From: Pseudomonas azerbaijanoccidentalis
GTDB lineage: Bacteria; Pseudomonadota; Gammaproteobacteria; Pseudomonadales; Pseudomonadaceae
Direction of reading: 5' to 3'
DNA length: 64,000 nucleotides
Assembly: GCF_019145495.1 (NCBI RefSeq)
Contig: NZ_JAHSTU010000009.1
Span: 248,001 to 312,000, forward strand
In this document: positions 63,130 to 64,000 of the stretch, piece by piece
How positions within the stretch are numbered: the stretch's first letter is position 1
How the letters are laid out: every line of letters begins with the position of its first letter
Notes under the pieces: model-generated
The model's input: only the letters and a program-made list of their open reading frames with translations
Databases searched by the model: none
Told to the model about the DNA's origin: nothing
Position numbers and translations under genes: made by a program

Positions 63130-64000
63130 ATGTTAATGGACTTGCTTGCGATGATGAGCCCGCAAAATAAACGGCTCTTCAAACTCAACACGTTTGCCCA
63201 GCCCGGAGACGAAGAACTGCTGCTGGAATACTTCTCCGGAGCTGAAGCATTATCGAAGCCTTTCCAGTTTGATCTAGGTCTGTTAAGCCACCGGGCGGAT
63301 GTAAAGCTAAAATCTTTGATCGGCCGTCTCGCAACGGTTGAAATTGAGCTCGCGGATGGTTCTACACGTTATTTAAACGGATACATCAATCGTTTCAGTA
63401 GTAAAGGCAGCGATGGTGGAGTCATTCGCTACGGTGCGGTGCTGGGACCATGGTTGTGGATGCTTACCTGCCGATTTGATTCACGGATTTTTCAGGACAA
63501 GACGGTACAAGACGTGCTCGTCGACGTTTTTGGTAATTTTGGTACTTTGCCGAAATTTGAGTTTCGCCTGAGCAAAACACTCAAGCAGCGCAGTTTCATT
63601 ACTCAGTATCGCGAAAGTGACTTCAATTTTGTACAGCGACTGCTTGAGAGCGAGGGGTTGTTTTACTATTTTGAACATACTGCTGACTCGCACCTAATGG
63701 TTATCGCGGATAACTCCAGAACTTTAGATCCATTACCCGAGCAACCGCAGATTCGTTTTCACAGCGCATCGGTGACAGAAACGGCAGACTCGATCACTCG
63801 TTGGAGCGCAACTCGTCAGTTGCAGTCAGGCAAGATCGCTGTGCGTACTTTTGATTACCGACAGCCGCGGAACTTCTTACCTGTCACCATGCAGAGCCTC
63901 AATCAACAAGGGAATGTTGAAAAATTTGAAGTCTACGACTTTCCCGGACAGTACACTCACGGCTCCTATGAAGACGGTGAAGCATTTGTGCGAAATCGGG
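63130..64000 (+). CDS. vgrG: T6SS spike protein VgrG (3' end beyond the window)
   Basis: The first 290 residues of a VgrG. AAGGAG lies six bases before ATG 63130. It has the gp27-like start NKRLFKLNTFAQPGDEELLL and FSGAEALSKPFQFDLGLLS, then TQYRESDFNFVQRLLESEGL and FYYFEHTADSHLMVIADNSR. These are the hub-domain segments of the family. The gp5-like needle and any C-terminal extension lie outside the window. It belongs to the effector 2 module and is the intact counterpart of the stump at 57944. Confidence 0.95.
   Translation, partial: MLMDLLAMMSPQNKRLFKLNTFAQPGDEELLLEYFSGAEALSKPFQFDLGLLSHRADVKLKSLIGRLATVEIELADGSTRYLNGYINRFSSKGSDGGVIRYGAVLGPWLWMLTCRFDSRIFQDKTVQDVLVDVFGNFGTLPKFEFRLSKTLKQRSFITQYRESDFNFVQRLLESEGLFYYFEHTADSHLMVIADNSRTLDPLPEQPQIRFHSASVTETADSITRWSATRQLQSGKIAVRTFDYRQPRNFLPVTMQSLNQQGNVEKFEVYDFPGQYTHGSYEDGEAFVRNR

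Overview
The window looks like chromosome of a Pseudomonas of the fluorescens group. The evidence is GC-rich coding with Pseudomonas-like codon use, three families of REP/REPIN-type repeats (core strings TGTGGGAGCGAGCCTGCTCG, GTAGGAGCTGCCGAAGGCTG and GTAGCAGCTGCCGAGC), a DksA2-type protein with degenerate zinc ligands, and a six-gene Sha/Mrp antiporter operon with an A-B fusion. I saw no tRNA, rRNA, CRISPR array or insertion sequence. The species is inferred, not tested.

Positions 1-33,500 are ordinary accessory and housekeeping chromosome. In order they hold: the end of an L-2-hydroxyglutarate-oxidase-like flavoprotein; DinB and LysR genes; a broken DUF6124-type gene; a LysR regulator divergent from an aldo/keto reductase-SDR-SRPBCC operon; an OmpR-type two-component pair; a membrane protein with a 24-residue partner behind a sigma-54-like promoter; a DksA2-type protein; an unusual chemoreceptor; several small conserved proteins; a betaine/choline-type binding protein; the sha operon; a DMT exporter divergent from a cupin-XRE regulator; an LLM monooxygenase; a FAD/NAD(P)-binding protein; two small secreted proteins with the same C-terminal tail; an orphan response regulator; and a three-gene set like gamma-glutamyl-putrescine metabolism.

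Positions 33,700-54,650 hold a complete type VI secretion locus on the minus strand. Transcription order is: unknown gene, tssB, tssC, tssE, tssF, tssG, tssH, tssJ, tssK, tssL, tssM, tagF, a tssM-like gene fused to an OmpA domain, hcp, tssA. With the vgrG at the right edge, all thirteen core T6SS components are in the window. TssL has no peptidoglycan-binding domain; the IcmF-OmpA fusion may supply that anchor.

Positions 54,650-64,000 are an effector island, visibly richer in A+T than the T6SS core. It carries two paralogous bicistrons, each a toxin candidate of about 340 residues with a long C-terminal hydrophobic hairpin followed by a polytopic membrane protein, and each lying directly upstream of a vgrG. 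The first vgrG is only an N-terminal stump; the second is intact as far as the window edge. Between them, on the opposite strand, lie a third hairpin-toxin/membrane-protein pair with a frameshift in the toxin, a toxin-like fragment followed by an SMI1/KNR4 immunity gene, and a truncated gene that runs antisense into the vgrG stump. I read this as a recombination-driven array of T6SS effector-immunity cassettes, with candidate pore-forming toxins as its main unrecognised content.
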